A stretch of 64,000 nucleotides of DNA from positions 1-64,000 of the forward strand of contig NZ_JAGFXZ010000006.1 of the NCBI RefSeq assembly GCF_019038395.1. The letters are read 5' to 3'. The position numbers and the translations under genes are program-made. Shown here piece after piece: positions 7,593 to 17,527 of this stretch (position 1 is the stretch's first letter; the number at the start of each line of letters is the position of its first letter). This stretch comes from Acinetobacter sp. BY419 (GTDB lineage Bacteria; Pseudomonadota; Gammaproteobacteria; Pseudomonadales; Moraxellaceae). Under the pieces are notes generated by a model. The model did no database searches. It worked only from the letters and a program-made list of their open reading frames with translations, and was not told where the DNA came from.

Positions 7593-9548
7593 TTATTGTG
7601 TATTACGTAATGGTATCAGTTGCATGCGCTTACCCACCGACTGCGCTCCCTGTCCTAACAAAATACCGTAATGTGTGGCATTGGTCATGACATGTTTCAC
7701 ATAATCTCGGGTTTCGAGTAAAGGAATAGTCTCAGTATATTGATCTGCGGCAATTCCCTGAAATTCTGGCTGCCAACGGCGGGCACGGTTTGGACCGGCA
7801 TTGTAGCCTGCGGTTGCCAGAACCGGACTATCGCTGAGCTGGCGCTGAATCGTAGATAAATAGAAAGTACCGTAGCGAATATTAGTATTCATATCGGTAA
7901 GTGCCGCCGGATTATAAGCTTCACCCATTTGACGTGCTACTAGCTTGGCAGTATCCGGCATAATCTGCATGAGACCACCCGCGCCTACGTGTGAGCGTGC
8001 CGAAGTATTAAACCGGCTTTCCTGGCGCATCAAACCATAAGCCCAGGCCGGATCTATACCGGCGTTGCGGCTATGACTGACCACGTAGTTCTGGTGCGGC
8101 ATTGGATAACGATAATTGTAGTTATGTTTATTCACGGTACGGTCAGCAGCATAAATGGCCCGATCATGCCAGCCCATATCCATGGCCTGCTTTGCCGCGG
8201 CCAGCAACAGGTCATCATCCTTTTTCAGATAAGCCTGACGCACTGCCCAGTTCCATTCACGGTTAATGTAGTTATCCGGTGCACTGATATTGCGTAGCGT
8301 GAAAGCTCGACGAAAATGAATGTCCTGATTCAAGCGCTGCATCGCCTGACTGGATGGCTGCACTGGATTGGGTGTACTTGCAGTTAGCTGTCCCAACTTG
8401 TCACGTGCCAGCAGGTTGTGATAATCGTCACCGGTCGCCAGTTTGCGATAAATACTTTCCGCTGCCTTTTTGGACGCGCGGTCAGAACGCTGTTCGCTGG
8501 CACGTGCCAGCCAGTATTGCCAGCGATCTTCCTGTTTCTGGTTGACGCTCATACTGTCTATGGCACGGATCAGGCTTTCCCAGGCGCTAAAACGAATTGC
8601 CTGACGCGCATAGATTTCAGCTTCTTCCGGGCTAAATGGCAGGCCATAGCTGGCATCCAGTGCATTCAACACTTCGCGGTTGAAGTTGTTTTTCATTACT
8701 GTCGTGCCGCCAATATAACCGACAGCGCGATATAAGGCGCGTTGTACCGGTAGCGGGGTACCTTCGGCAGTCCGTTTAACAATGGACAAAGCCGAGTCCA
8801 AATCGCTATCGGCCAGACGTCCCAGTGCATAAATCAGGTAGGCATGCTCTGCTGGAGTGCTTTTAGGCGCAGACCATAAGTAACTGGTAGGATTGGCCTG
8901 AATCGAGTTCAATTGTGCCAATGACAGGTTTAAGCCAAGGCCTTGCGCTGTCGCGATGGCCTGCCCTGCCTGCCCGGCACGGAGTTGTACCCAGAGCCGC
9001 TGCTGGCGGTCTTCTGCGGTCATTAAAGGACTAGAAAGCATCATCCGGCCAAGTCCAGTACAAGACTCGGGCTGGCTATTGGTGGTTAACCAGACTTCTT
9101 TAAACTCGGCATAGACCAGCTCATCACCAGCTTTGGCACGCACTTGTGCCACTGCACAGGCTTCGGCCGGATCGGCATTGGTCACATAAGGCAATACTGG
9201 CTGAGCAGAGCTGAAGTCGGCCATTTTGACTTTTTCTTCGACATAGTCCGCTGCCAGCTTTTCAGCCATGGCAGATTGAGGGTAACGCTGGGCAAAGCTG
9301 AGGATCTGGCTGACAGGCTGCATGGCAAGATTCTGGTTTAAAATCCAGTATTCCGGATAATAGCCCAAGGCATCATTCTGCATAGACAGACGATATTGCT
9401 GTAACAGTTCAGTATTACCGGCATTGGCTGCACGCAAGGCATCATTAAACTGTTCTTCTGCTGCCTGCGTACCCGCTGAATAAATACACGCCACACTCAA
9501 AGTCATTAATTTATAATATTTATATATATTTTTAGTGCGTTTCAACAT
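7593..9548 (-). CDS. slt: soluble lytic murein transglycosylase (Slt70-like)
   Basis: Periplasmic enzyme that cleaves peptidoglycan glycan strands with formation of 1,6-anhydromuropeptides. The protein has an N-terminal signal peptide ending around TQAAEE, a long alpha-superhelical region (about residues 30-440) and a C-terminal SLT domain. The catalytic Glu is in LMRQESRF, with the family motifs GAGGLMQIMP and AGYNAGPNRARRW. Length fits Slt70 (about 640). The open frame begins at 9566; the ATG at 9548 gives a standard signal peptide and has a GGCAAAGGG purine stretch before it. It is followed by the RNase-T2-like gene. Confidence 0.9.
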   Translation of the reverse strand: MLKRTKNIYKYYKLMTLSVACIYSAGTQAAEEQFNDALRAANAGNTELLQQYRLSMQNDALGYYPEYWILNQNLAMQPVSQILSFAQRYPQSAMAEKLAADYVEEKVKMADFSSAQPVLPYVTNADPAEACAVAQVRAKAGDELVYAEFKEVWLTTNSQPESCTGLGRMMLSSPLMTAEDRQQRLWVQLRAGQAGQAIATAQGLGLNLSLAQLNSIQANPTSYLWSAPKSTPAEHAYLIYALGRLADSDLDSALSIVKRTAEGTPLPVQRALYRAVGYIGGTTVMKNNFNREVLNALDASYGLPFSPEEAEIYARQAIRFSAWESLIRAIDSMSVNQKQEDRWQYWLARASEQRSDRASKKAAESIYRKLATGDDYHNLLARDKLGQLTASTPNPVQPSSQAMQRLNQDIHFRRAFTLRNISAPDNYINREWNWAVRQAYLKKDDDLLLAAAKQAMDMGWHDRAIYAADRTVNKHNYNYRYPMPHQNYVVSHSRNAGIDPAWAYGLMRQESRFNTSARSHVGAGGLMQIMPDTAKLVARQMGEAYNPAALTDMNTNIRYGTFYLSTIQRQLSDSPVLATAGYNAGPNRARRWQPEFQGIAADQYTETIPLLETRDYVKHVMTNATHYGILLGQGAQSVGKRMQLIPLRNTQ

Positions 9549-9600
9549 CCCTTTGCCTTCTGTCATCGATTTAGTGCCTAGCTCATGTTGCCTATCATAA

Positions 9601-9628
9601 GAGTTAGTTTAAATATTATAACCAACTC
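9601..9628 (-). promoter_or_regulatory. putative slt promoter -10 box inside an inverted repeat
   Basis: A minus-strand TATAAT (plus 9615-9620) is flanked by GAGTTGGTT and AACTAACTC, an inverted repeat matching at eight of nine positions. The arrangement suggests a promoter with an operator around its -10. No convincing -35 box is visible, so this is tentative. Confidence 0.35.
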
Positions 9629-9861
9629 TATTGTTCAGTTATGTAACCTTATGATTAAGCAATATTAATCTACAGACAATTTTTGCCCATAAATCAATAT
9701 TTTTCCATGTTTAATTTAGGCTATAAGTTTAAGCGACTTTCCTGCTAAAATATGCGCCTTTCCAAGATTTCAGTCCGTGAATTGAATTTTTATTCACCTG
9801 TTTGATGCTTCAACCAGGCTGTTCGTTCACTCTTTCAACGTATTACCTTGTAGGAGCCTAC
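9629..9861. other. intergenic region between slt and miaB
   Basis: About 230 bases between divergent genes, AT-rich, with no credible open frame and no repeat. It must hold the miaB promoter. TAAAAT near 9746 is a possible -10 box but no clear partner was found. Confidence 0.4.
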
Positions 9862-11319
9862 ATGACGGTTCAAACCTTCATTCCGAATGGTGCCCCAGCT
9901 GCCTCAGAAAACACTGTTACCCAGCCAGCGCACACCCCAGCCAATGATGTTTCAGTAAAAAAGCTGTACATCGAAACGCAAGGGTGTCAGATGAATGAGT
10001 ACGACAGTCACCGTATGGCAGACCTGTTAGGCGATTCCCATGGCTATGTACTGACCACTGATCCTAAAGATGCGGATATTCTGCTGATGAATACCTGCTC
10101 GATCCGTGAAAAAGCACAGGAGAAAGTATTCTCCGAGCTGGGTCGCTGGCGCAAACTGAAAGACAAGAATCCGGACCTGATTATTGGTGTCGGTGGTTGT
10201 GTTGCTTCTCAGGAAGGCGACAACATCCAGAAACGTGCCAATTATGTCGATATGATCTTTGGTCCGCAAACCCTGCACCGTTTGCCGCAAATGCTGGATC
10301 AGCATTTTGAGCAGATCGGAAAGCCTAAAAAAGAAAAAATCAAACTGGTGGATATTTCCTTCCCGGACATCGAGAAATTCGACTTTTTACCTGAACCGCG
10401 GGTTGAAGGCTACAAGGCCTTTGTTTCTATTATGGAAGGCTGTTCAAAATATTGTTCATTCTGTGTAGTGCCATATACCCGTGGTGAAGAAGTTTCCCGC
10501 CCACTGGATGATGTACTGGCAGAAATTGCGGGTCTGGCAGAAAAAGGCGTACGTGAAATTTCCCTGCTTGGCCAGAACGTTAATGGTTATCGCGGTGAAA
10601 CCTTCGAAGGCAATATTTGTACCTTTGCCGATCTGTTGCGTCTGGTTGCAGATATTCCTGGCATTGGCCGTATTCGTTATACCACCTCGCATCCACTCGA
10701 ATTCAATGACGACCTGATTCAGTGTTACCGCGACCTGCCACAAATGGTTTCACATCTACACCTACCTGTACAAAGCGGTTCCAATGATGTACTTCAGGCC
10801 ATGAAGCGTAACCATACCATTGATGTCTATATCGAGAAGATTAAAAAGTTACGCGCAGTTCGCCCCGATATGCATTTATCTTCAGACTTTATCATTGGCT
10901 TCCCGGGTGAAACCGATGAAAACTTTGAAGAGACTTATCAGTTTATTCAGGATCTGGATTTCGACCATTCTTATAGTTTTATCTATTCAAAACGTCCGGG
11001 TACCCCTGCGGCAGAACTGGAAGATACGATTCCCGAAGATGTCAAAAAAGAACGTCTGGCTAAAGTTCAGCAATGGATTAAGCGTTCAAGCATTGACAAG
11101 ACTGATGCCATGCTCGGTACCATCCAACGTGTACTGATTGAAAAAGTTTCTGATAAAGATCCGAATATTCTGGTCGGTACGGCGGACAATACCCGTTATG
11201 TCAACTTTATTGGTGACCCTGTCTGGGTAGGCCGCTTTGCCGAGATCGAAATTACCGAAATTAAAACTTTGAATTTAGTTTACGGTGAGCTCTTGAATCT
11301 TGAGCCTGACGTGGCGTAA
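9862..11319 (+). CDS. miaB: tRNA-2-methylthio-N6-dimethylallyladenosine synthase
   Basis: MiaB is a radical-SAM methylthiotransferase that converts i6A37 to ms2i6A37 in tRNAs reading UNN codons. The 485-residue protein shows the N-terminal UPF0004 domain ([12 protein letters not shown]; further Cys in NTCSI and GGCVA bind the auxiliary cluster). It has the radical-[11 protein letters not shown] motif around residue 194 and a C-terminal TRAM domain (about 415-480). The frame is open from 9802, but TAGGAG five bases before the ATG at 9862 fixes the start. The ~35 residues before the UPF0004 domain are Ala/Pro-rich. First gene of a likely miaB-phoH-ybeY operon. Confidence 0.95.
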   Translation: MTVQTFIPNGAPAASENTVTQPAHTPANDVSVKKLYIETQGCQMNEYDSHRMADLLGDSHGYVLTTDPKDADILLMNTCSIREKAQEKVFSELGRWRKLKDKNPDLIIGVGGCVASQEGDNIQKRANYVDMIFGPQTLHRLPQMLDQHFEQIGKPKKEKIKLVDISFPDIEKFDFLPEPRVEGYKAFVSIMEGCSKYCSFCVVPYTRGEEVSRPLDDVLAEIAGLAEKGVREISLLGQNVNGYRGETFEGNICTFADLLRLVADIPGIGRIRYTTSHPLEFNDDLIQCYRDLPQMVSHLHLPVQSGSNDVLQAMKRNHTIDVYIEKIKKLRAVRPDMHLSSDFIIGFPGETDENFEETYQFIQDLDFDHSYSFIYSKRPGTPAAELEDTIPEDVKKERLAKVQQWIKRSSIDKTDAMLGTIQRVLIEKVSDKDPNILVGTADNTRYVNFIGDPVWVGRFAEIEITEIKTLNLVYGELLNLEPDVA

Positions 11320-11357
11320 TGTAGAGCATATAACGTACACTTCATAAGGAATACTCT

Positions 11358-12434
11358 TTGACTGCAGCGATTCGACGTACAGTAGCTTTTCCTGGAATTT
11401 CAATGGACCGTATACAAGCCATGTTAGGTGCCTATAACGGTCATTTGAAGCAAATTGAACAACGTTTAGACGTTAAAATCTCCCATCGTGGAGAGAGTTT
11501 TATTGTGGATGGTGGAATCGATGCCGTTGAGAGAGCCGAAATGCTCTTGCAGCGTCTTCATGAAGAATCTGAACATATTCAGCAGATTAGTGCTGACACC
11601 TTGCATCTGATGATTCAGGGCAGTCAAACTGATCGTGAGCTTCAGCAAGATCTGGATGATCAGGAACATACCGGTCTCGAGAATGTCTGGTTACAAACCC
11701 GTAAGGGCCGGATCAATCCACGTGGTGCTAACCAGAAGCGTTATGTACAGCGTATTCTGCAAAGTGATATTTCTTTTGGTATTGGCCCGGCCGGAACAGG
11801 TAAAACCTATCTGGCTGTGGCTGCCGCTGTGGACATGCTGGAACGCAATGAAATCCAGCGTATCCTGTTAGTCCGTCCTGCGGTTGAAGCCGGTGAAAAA
11901 CTTGGTTTCTTGCCGGGGGATTTATCCCAGAAAATCGATCCTTACTTACGTCCATTGTATGATGCCCTGTATGAAATGCTCGGCTTTGAAAAAGTGGCCA
12001 AGCTGATCGAGCGTCAGGTGATTGAAGTGGCTCCCCTTGCCTATATGCGTGGCCGCACCTTGAATCACTCTTTCGTCATTCTGGATGAAGCGCAAAACAC
12101 CACACCTGAACAGATGAAAATGTTCCTGACCCGTTTAGGTTTTGGTTCACGGGCGGTAATTACCGGTGATGTGACGCAGGTGGATTTACCGCGGGGTCAA
12201 CAGTCTGGTCTTTCACATGCCTTGCGTGTGATTGATAAAATCCCTGAAATTCATATCACCCGTTTTCATTCGCGTGATGTGGTACGTCATCAACTGGTAC
12301 AGAAAATTGTTGAAGCCTACGAAGGCTGGGACAGTGAACAGCAGCGCTTAAGTGCTGAAGTACGTGCCGAACGAAAAGCGCGTCAGGATGCTTTGATCTC
12401 TGAAAATGATGCTGCGGCAGATGCACAGCATTAA
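11358..12434 (+). CDS. ybeZ: PhoH family ATPase (YbeZ)
   Basis: PhoH-like P-loop ATPase that in many proteobacteria sits next to ybeY and is linked to rRNA maturation. The 358-residue protein has a KH-like N-terminal part, the Walker A GPAGTGKT (around residue 140) and the Walker B ILDEAQN (around 240). The start is the TTG at 11358: AAGGA lies seven bases upstream and no ATG near it has a ribosome binding site (next ATG at 11403). It follows miaB by 38 bases. The C-terminal 30 residues are Glu/Ala-rich and probably flexible. Confidence 0.92.
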   Translation: MTAAIRRTVAFPGISMDRIQAMLGAYNGHLKQIEQRLDVKISHRGESFIVDGGIDAVERAEMLLQRLHEESEHIQQISADTLHLMIQGSQTDRELQQDLDDQEHTGLENVWLQTRKGRINPRGANQKRYVQRILQSDISFGIGPAGTGKTYLAVAAAVDMLERNEIQRILLVRPAVEAGEKLGFLPGDLSQKIDPYLRPLYDALYEMLGFEKVAKLIERQVIEVAPLAYMRGRTLNHSFVILDEAQNTTPEQMKMFLTRLGFGSRAVITGDVTQVDLPRGQQSGLSHALRVIDKIPEIHITRFHSRDVVRHQLVQKIVEAYEGWDSEQQRLSAEVRAERKARQDALISENDAAADAQH

Positions 12435-12453
12435 GCTTTAAACTTAAGGATTT

Positions 12454-12939
12454 GTGTTGAAACTTAGTCTTTCCTTACAACAGGACTTTCAGTCACCTGA
12501 ACTGGTGCTGAAACGGGCCTATATTAAAAAAGTTGTAGAAACCACTTTACGTCATATCGGCACTCAGAGTAATTGCGAAATCGGAATTGCCTGTGTCGAC
12601 AATGACGAAAGTCATAAGCTTAATCTGGAATATCGTGGCAAGGACAAACCGACCAATGTCTTATCTTTCCCGAGTGAGCTTCCAGATGAAATGGCGCAGT
12701 TTCTGGATGCATTTCCCATTGGTGATCTGGTGATCTGTATTCCTGTAGTGCTGGCCGAAGCGCTGGAACAGCAAAAAGTGCCATTGACGCATTTCACCCA
12801 TATGCTGGTACATGGCACTTTGCACCTGATGGGCTATGACCATGAGACCTCGGATGAAGATGCCGAAGAAATGGAAAGCATTGAAATTGAAATTTTAGCC
12901 AAGCTGGGTTTTGAAGACCCTTATCTGGAACAAAACTAA
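12454..12939 (+). CDS. ybeY: endoribonuclease YbeY (rRNA maturation factor)
   Basis: Zinc-dependent endoribonuclease needed for 16S rRNA 3'-end maturation and ribosome quality control. The 161-residue protein carries the metal-binding signature [11 protein letters not shown] (the H-x3-H-x5-H pattern) around residue 125 and the family NVLSFP stretch. The start is not an ATG. A GTG at 12454 is directly followed by TTG at 12457. AAGGA at 12446-12450 is three bases before the GTG and six before the TTG, so the TTG may be the true start. Last gene of the miaB-phoH-ybeY group, 19 bases after phoH. Confidence 0.94.
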   Translation: MLKLSLSLQQDFQSPELVLKRAYIKKVVETTLRHIGTQSNCEIGIACVDNDESHKLNLEYRGKDKPTNVLSFPSELPDEMAQFLDAFPIGDLVICIPVVLAEALEQQKVPLTHFTHMLVHGTLHLMGYDHETSDEDAEEMESIEIEILAKLGFEDPYLEQN

Positions 12940-12940
12940 A

Positions 12941-12990
12941 ATATCTAAATTAAAAAAGCGGGCTGAGGCTCGCTTTTTTAATTTAGATAT
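12941..12990. terminator. bidirectional terminator with 20-bp perfect arms
   Basis: Bases 12941-12960 and 12971-12990 are exact reverse complements around a ten-base loop. The inner part is GCG-rich and is bordered by T runs on both strands. It ends ybeY and could also end the converging TonB-like gene. The arms are longer than needed for termination. Confidence 0.9.
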
Positions 12991-12998
12991 TTTATTTC

Positions 12999-13104
12999 AC
13001 CTCTCCCTAACCCTCTCCTGCAAAGAGAGGCAACTATCTTATAGCTAAAAATATAAACTAAAGAAAGTTCTCCTTCCCTTTGGGAGGGAGTTAGAGTGAG
13101 GGTC
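12999..13104. repeat. imperfect inverted-repeat intergenic element
   Basis: The left part (CACCTCTCCCTAACCCTCTCC, from 12999) and the reverse complement of the right part (GACCCTCACTCTAACTCCC, ending at 13104) are similar, as are the internal palindromes around GCAAAGAGAGG and CCCTTTGGGAGGG. This makes a roughly 105-base element of REP or small MITE type with no coding capacity. Only one copy is visible in the window. Confidence 0.5.
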
Positions 13105-13124
13105 AGTTGTATAAATTAAAATAA

Positions 13125-13991
13125 TTAACGTACTTCAAACTCTGCTTCAGCCGGATCAAAACGCCAGGTACGAATGACCCGCAGTTCGGAAATTTCCTTC
13201 ATTTTGCTGTCAAAAGCACCAAAGGGAGCTGCCTTACGCACGGAAGATTTAGCCGCTTCATCCAGCATGGCATGTCCTGAACTGTCAATCAGTCGAATCG
13301 CTCGAATCCCGCCATTCTGGTTCAGGATCACCATCAGCCGCACTTCCCCTACCAGGTTCTGTTGCTTGGCTGCTTCCGGATAATAACGATTACCATAAAA
13401 TTCCACTTTCTCACGGAACTTTTCTAGATATGCGGCCGAAACATCCTGCTTGGACTGAATACCATCTACAGTTTTAATTTTTTGCTGACGACTAAAATTT
13501 TGCTGACGCTGTAAATATTGCGCTTCCAGACTTGCCACCATGGCTGCCTTAGCCTGAAACTGGCTTTGTAATTGCTCCTGCATTTTTTTACGTTGATTTT
13601 CTTCAGCCTGCTTTTGCCAGCTCAAAGTGGTCATCAGGACTTTTTCTTCAAAATTGAGTTCCTGTTGCTGTTGCAGCATATCCAGACGTTCTTGCAGTTC
13701 CTCTCCTGCCTGTTGCTCCATTAACGGTGATGGCATATCACTCGACATACGATGTGCCTCTCTAAACTGACCAGAACCCTGCTGATCGGTTTGAGCCAGA
13801 AAATCGGCATGTTCAATTTTTTCATCAGTCTGTCGCAAACTGACCGCGATTTCTTTGGTGCTGGTATCCTGATCTTGCGGCAGACCAAATTCTAGTGTCA
13901 GCAGGATCAAATGCAGAATTCCGGCAGCAAGCACCGCACTGCTAAACACTGGATCTTTCCACCAAGTTCTGACCAGAGGCATGAGTATCAT
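13125..13991 (-). CDS. TonB-family energy-transducer-like protein
   Basis: A 288-residue protein with a single N-terminal membrane segment (about residues 14-34), a long Gln/Glu-rich coiled-coil stretch (about 90-165) instead of the usual Pro-rich spacer, and a C-terminal TonB-like domain (about 190-288). The domain holds the typical YYPEAAKQQNLVGEV and LDEAAKSSVRKAAPF elements. TonB proteins span the periplasm and energise outer-membrane receptors; no exbB/exbD or receptor gene is nearby, so its partner is unknown. Two in-frame ATGs exist at the start (13991 and 13982) and neither has a strong ribosome binding site. Confidence 0.8.
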   Translation of the reverse strand: MILMPLVRTWWKDPVFSSAVLAAGILHLILLTLEFGLPQDQDTSTKEIAVSLRQTDEKIEHADFLAQTDQQGSGQFREAHRMSSDMPSPLMEQQAGEELQERLDMLQQQQELNFEEKVLMTTLSWQKQAEENQRKKMQEQLQSQFQAKAAMVASLEAQYLQRQQNFSRQQKIKTVDGIQSKQDVSAAYLEKFREKVEFYGNRYYPEAAKQQNLVGEVRLMVILNQNGGIRAIRLIDSSGHAMLDEAAKSSVRKAAPFGAFDSKMKEISELRVIRTWRFDPAEAEFEVR

Positions 13992-14245
13992 CGTTTTTCA
14001 CATTCACCCAAACCCAATGCTGAGTTCAGTTCCCCAAAAAAAGTATTTTAAAGATTAAAAATAAACAGATTCGACATTTATCTTTTTAAAATGCCAAATC
14101 CATCAAATCTTCAACGTTACATAACTAAAACTATAAAAATGGTGCTATTTATTTTGCTAAACTTCAAGCATGAAAGCTTGTATTTTTCATACAATTCGAC
14201 AAGATACATCCCGAGTCAAAAATAAAGTTGCCAGGACGCTTCAAT

Positions 14246-14932
14246 ATGCAAACGCTAATTGCCAGTATTTCCAAACGAATCCGTCAAGTGTATCAGAGGG
14301 CGGAAGGATTTATTGAAGATGAGCGTGAATTTCCCTTATCGCAAGTCTTCCTGAACGCAACCTTTCAGCGCTTTGTCACAGACAATGTCGATGCACTAAA
14401 AGACTTGCATGCAGACCTACATGACGACTGGCTGCGTCTTTACGCAACACTGGATTATAAAGGTCTGAATGTCACTTTGTCGGTAGATTTGAAACTGGTA
14501 CAGATGGAACTGAATAAAACCACCCAGTTGATCGTTTTCGAGCAGATTAGTGATACCCAGCTGATTGAAGCCAAATACCCGAATATGCTGTATAAACTTG
14601 GCGTACGTTTTGGCCTGTTCTTTTATCAACGGGTCTTGGACAAAGATCCTTTGGGCATGATTCTGGAAAAACTGGGTGTGATTAAAGTCATCGATGACTT
14701 ACTCTATCTGGATTTAAATCGCTGGTTAGGCAAAAGCCGATCCGTCATTGATACCTTGGGCAAAGTTCATGTCAATCATGCGGTGCTTCGTGAAGCGGAA
14801 CTGGTGGTGATGGGTAATGTCAATCTTGCAGCCCTGTTTAAAAAACTGTCTCAAGATCAGGAAGACTACTGGGATGAAGAAGACATGGACGACAACCGGG
14901 TCACACCGATCAAACAGAAAGATCCCTCTTAA
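14246..14932 (+). CDS. conserved hypothetical protein
   Basis: A 228-residue protein that I do not assign to a family. It has no signal peptide. There is an amphipathic, moderately hydrophobic middle (residues 125-175, with a run around LGVRFGLFFYQRVL) and a strongly acidic C-terminal tail (DQEDYWDEEDMDD) followed by a short basic end. The ATG at 14246 is chosen because AGGA lies nine bases upstream; the frame is open back to a TTG at 14228. It stands alone between the divergent TonB-like gene and a secreted DUF3108 protein. Confidence 0.7.
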   Translation: MQTLIASISKRIRQVYQRAEGFIEDEREFPLSQVFLNATFQRFVTDNVDALKDLHADLHDDWLRLYATLDYKGLNVTLSVDLKLVQMELNKTTQLIVFEQISDTQLIEAKYPNMLYKLGVRFGLFFYQRVLDKDPLGMILEKLGVIKVIDDLLYLDLNRWLGKSRSVIDTLGKVHVNHAVLREAELVVMGNVNLAALFKKLSQDQEDYWDEEDMDDNRVTPIKQKDPS

Positions 14933-15092
14933 ATTGTGCCGCATCTAGTTTTTGAACAAAAGTTCAATAAAACTACATGAAATATACATTTTTGCCAGAT
15001 ATGTCCCTTCAATATCCATATTTTTCCCAAATAATAATGGATACAAGAAGTGATATGTTTTGCCCGTTTAAGCAATTATAGGAAAATAACTG

Positions 15093-15806
15093 ATGGCGAA
15101 GACTGTATTCAAAACTTTAGTGATGACCACGGGTCTGAGCAGCGCAATACTGTTCACTGGTATTTCTAGCCAGGCTTTTGCCATGACTCCTTTCCAGGCC
15201 AGTTATCAATTTAGCTATAATGGCAAGAACATGGGTTCTGCAACACGGACTTTAAGCAAATCCGGCAATAACTGGACTTACGTCTTTGCGGCAAAAGCTG
15301 GTGGTGTAGCCTCGGCAACCGAAACCAGCCGTTTTACTATTAATAATGGCAAGATCGGTTCAAGCAGTTTCAGTCGCAGCAGTAAAGTCCTGGTGCATAA
15401 CAACACCCTGAGTATCAATTTCAATCCTGCGGCCAAAACCATCAACACCAAAAAGGACAAGGAGACCCATTCATTTGCCTGGAGAGCAGATGTTCTGGAT
15501 GAACTGAATGCAGAGCTACAAATTCGTGAAGATTTGAAAAGATCAGGTTTGAAAGCAAATTACTATATTGCCGATGCCAAAGAAGTTGAAGCTCGTAAGT
15601 TTGTGAAACAGGGTTCAGAAACTGTTAATACCAAATATGGCTCTTTCAACACCATTAAAGTGGTGATGAAACATAGCAAACCGGGTCGTGAAACCATCTT
15701 CTGGCTAGCACCAAAACTTGACTACCTCCCAGTCAAAGTTTCGCATGTAGACAAGAAAACGTCCTATGGTTTGCTATTAACCGATTATAAAGGTGTAAGC
15801 AACTAA
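15093..15806 (+). CDS. DUF3108 domain-containing secreted protein
   Basis: A 237-residue protein with a signal peptide (cleavage after about SSQAFA, residue 30). The mature part fits DUF3108, a beta-rich periplasmic family of unknown function: FQASYQFSYNGKNMGSATR near the start, and later YGSFNTIKV plus IFWLAPKLDYLPVKV. The repeated short beta strands suggest a lipid- or glycan-binding fold, but this is only inference. It is probably monocistronic; xpt has its own promoter 18 bases past the stop codon. Confidence 0.85.
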   Translation: MAKTVFKTLVMTTGLSSAILFTGISSQAFAMTPFQASYQFSYNGKNMGSATRTLSKSGNNWTYVFAAKAGGVASATETSRFTINNGKIGSSSFSRSSKVLVHNNTLSINFNPAAKTINTKKDKETHSFAWRADVLDELNAELQIREDLKRSGLKANYYIADAKEVEARKFVKQGSETVNTKYGSFNTIKVVMKHSKPGRETIFWLAPKLDYLPVKVSHVDKKTSYGLLLTDYKGVSN

Positions 15807-15823
15807 GATTTTGTTGAATTTCG

Positions 15824-16470
<647 letters not shown>

Positions 16471-16488
16471 GTTTGCCCGTAAATCTCT

Positions 16489-16514
16489 AAAAGAGCGCTT
16501 ATGCGCTCTTTTTT
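16489..16514 (+). terminator. rho-independent terminator after xpt
   Basis: Perfect ten-base stem AAAAGAGCGC / GCGCTCTTTT with a TTAT loop and a following T run. Confidence 0.9.
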
Positions 16515-16718
16515 ATATATGGTCTTTGCAATTATTCACTTCATCATAAATCCAGATCATCATCTTCATTAAATCCCGGCTTGCACAGCCTGTTCCAATT
16601 TTCTGATACATGAACCAGATCGGTTAACTTATCGTACATATCAAGCTGTTATAAGATACATTAATTTTTCTATCCGACGAATAAACAACAATTTATTCTA
16701 ATGTTCTTATAGAATAAA
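16515..16718. other. intergenic region without recognisable features
   Basis: About 200 AT-rich bases between the xpt terminator and the terminator of the convergent Hfa-like cluster. No open frame with a ribosome binding site, no repeat and no RNA gene were seen. Confidence 0.5.
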
Positions 16719-16750
16719 GAGGCCTAACTATCTGCCAATAGTTAGACCTC
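16719..16750 (-). terminator. terminator of the Hfa-like cluster
   Basis: On the minus strand a stem GAGGTCTAACTAT / ATAGTTAGGCCTC (one mismatch) with a six-base loop, followed by CTTTATTCTATA. It lies 22 bases past the last gene of the cluster. Confidence 0.75.
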
Positions 16751-16772
16751 CCTGTTCTGGGTGAGATTAAAA

Positions 16773-17441
16773 CTACTTCACGGTGACTGTGATACTGCCC
16801 GTATTCACAGCGCCCATAGCAGTCGTTTTGATACTATTGTTGATAGAAGATTCTGTTCCGCCTGTAAGCACATTTACAGAGGCATTAACAGCACCGGCAT
16901 TATAGGCAATGTTCGCTACACTATAATTACTTAACGTTTGATTGATTTCTTCACTATAGTTAGTACTTAGTGAAGAACTCACAGTTTCTGAAACATCTGA
17001 AGTATCCGCAACTTCTGTTAGCTCCTCTAGAGTTTCAGAATTATTCATTGCACTGGTTGCTTCACTGAAGTCATAGTTATATGTTTCATCTGATACGTTT
17101 GATACAACCTTGTTGAAATTGCCCTGTTCGATACTGATACTACCTGTATTCGCAGCACCCATGGCTGTAGTTTCGATATCACCTGTAGTTGAACTAACCG
17201 CGTCCGCAGCCTCTCTTGTAGCAGTCGCTGTTGCATCTAGATTGACACTGGCATCAACGTCAGCAGTATTCACTGCCAGGTTCAGCGCAGAGCCATTTTC
17301 TACCTGTTGGGAAATAGAGTCCAAAGTAGCCTGTAAACCACTATTTACCTCTACATTTGTATCACCGTCAGCAGCATAGGCCATACCTGCACCAGATAGC
17401 AAGGTGACGGATAAAGCTAGTGTTTTGATCGTGTTATTCAT
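16773..17441 (-). CDS. secreted repeat protein, candidate fibre subunit (HfaD-like)
   Basis: A 222-residue secreted protein (signal peptide ending AYA, residue 23), rich in Asn, Ser, Thr, Ala and Val and almost free of aromatic residues. It has two diverged modules. Residues ~55-105 contain LAVNTADVDASVNL ... TTAMGAANTGSISI, and residues ~176-222 contain IAYNAGAVNASVNV ... TTAMGAVNTGSITV. Such composition and repeats are typical of amyloid-like or beta-solenoid fibre proteins. It is downstream of a CsgG/HfaB-like outer-membrane protein, after an 86-base gap with a small hairpin. I infer that it is a secreted surface-fibre or HfaD-like anchor component. Start: AGGA eight bases before the ATG. 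Confidence 0.6.
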   Translation of the reverse strand: MNNTIKTLALSVTLLSGAGMAYAADGDTNVEVNSGLQATLDSISQQVENGSALNLAVNTADVDASVNLDATATATREAADAVSSTTGDIETTAMGAANTGSISIEQGNFNKVVSNVSDETYNYDFSEATSAMNNSETLEELTEVADTSDVSETVSSSLSTNYSEEINQTLSNYSVANIAYNAGAVNASVNVLTGGTESSINNSIKTTAMGAVNTGSITVTVK

Positions 17442-17527
17442 CGTTATTCTTCCTACTTTTGTTTTAAAGTACCTCTCGCCCGGTACTTCTTTTTAATCAA
17501 GGGAGCGAGCCCGTCGTTACTGGCCAA

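Noticed and set aside
17110..17379. Plus-strand frame rich in Ser/Ala/Val opposite the repeat protein
   Set aside because: Its composition is that of the complement of the low-complexity gene; no start signal.
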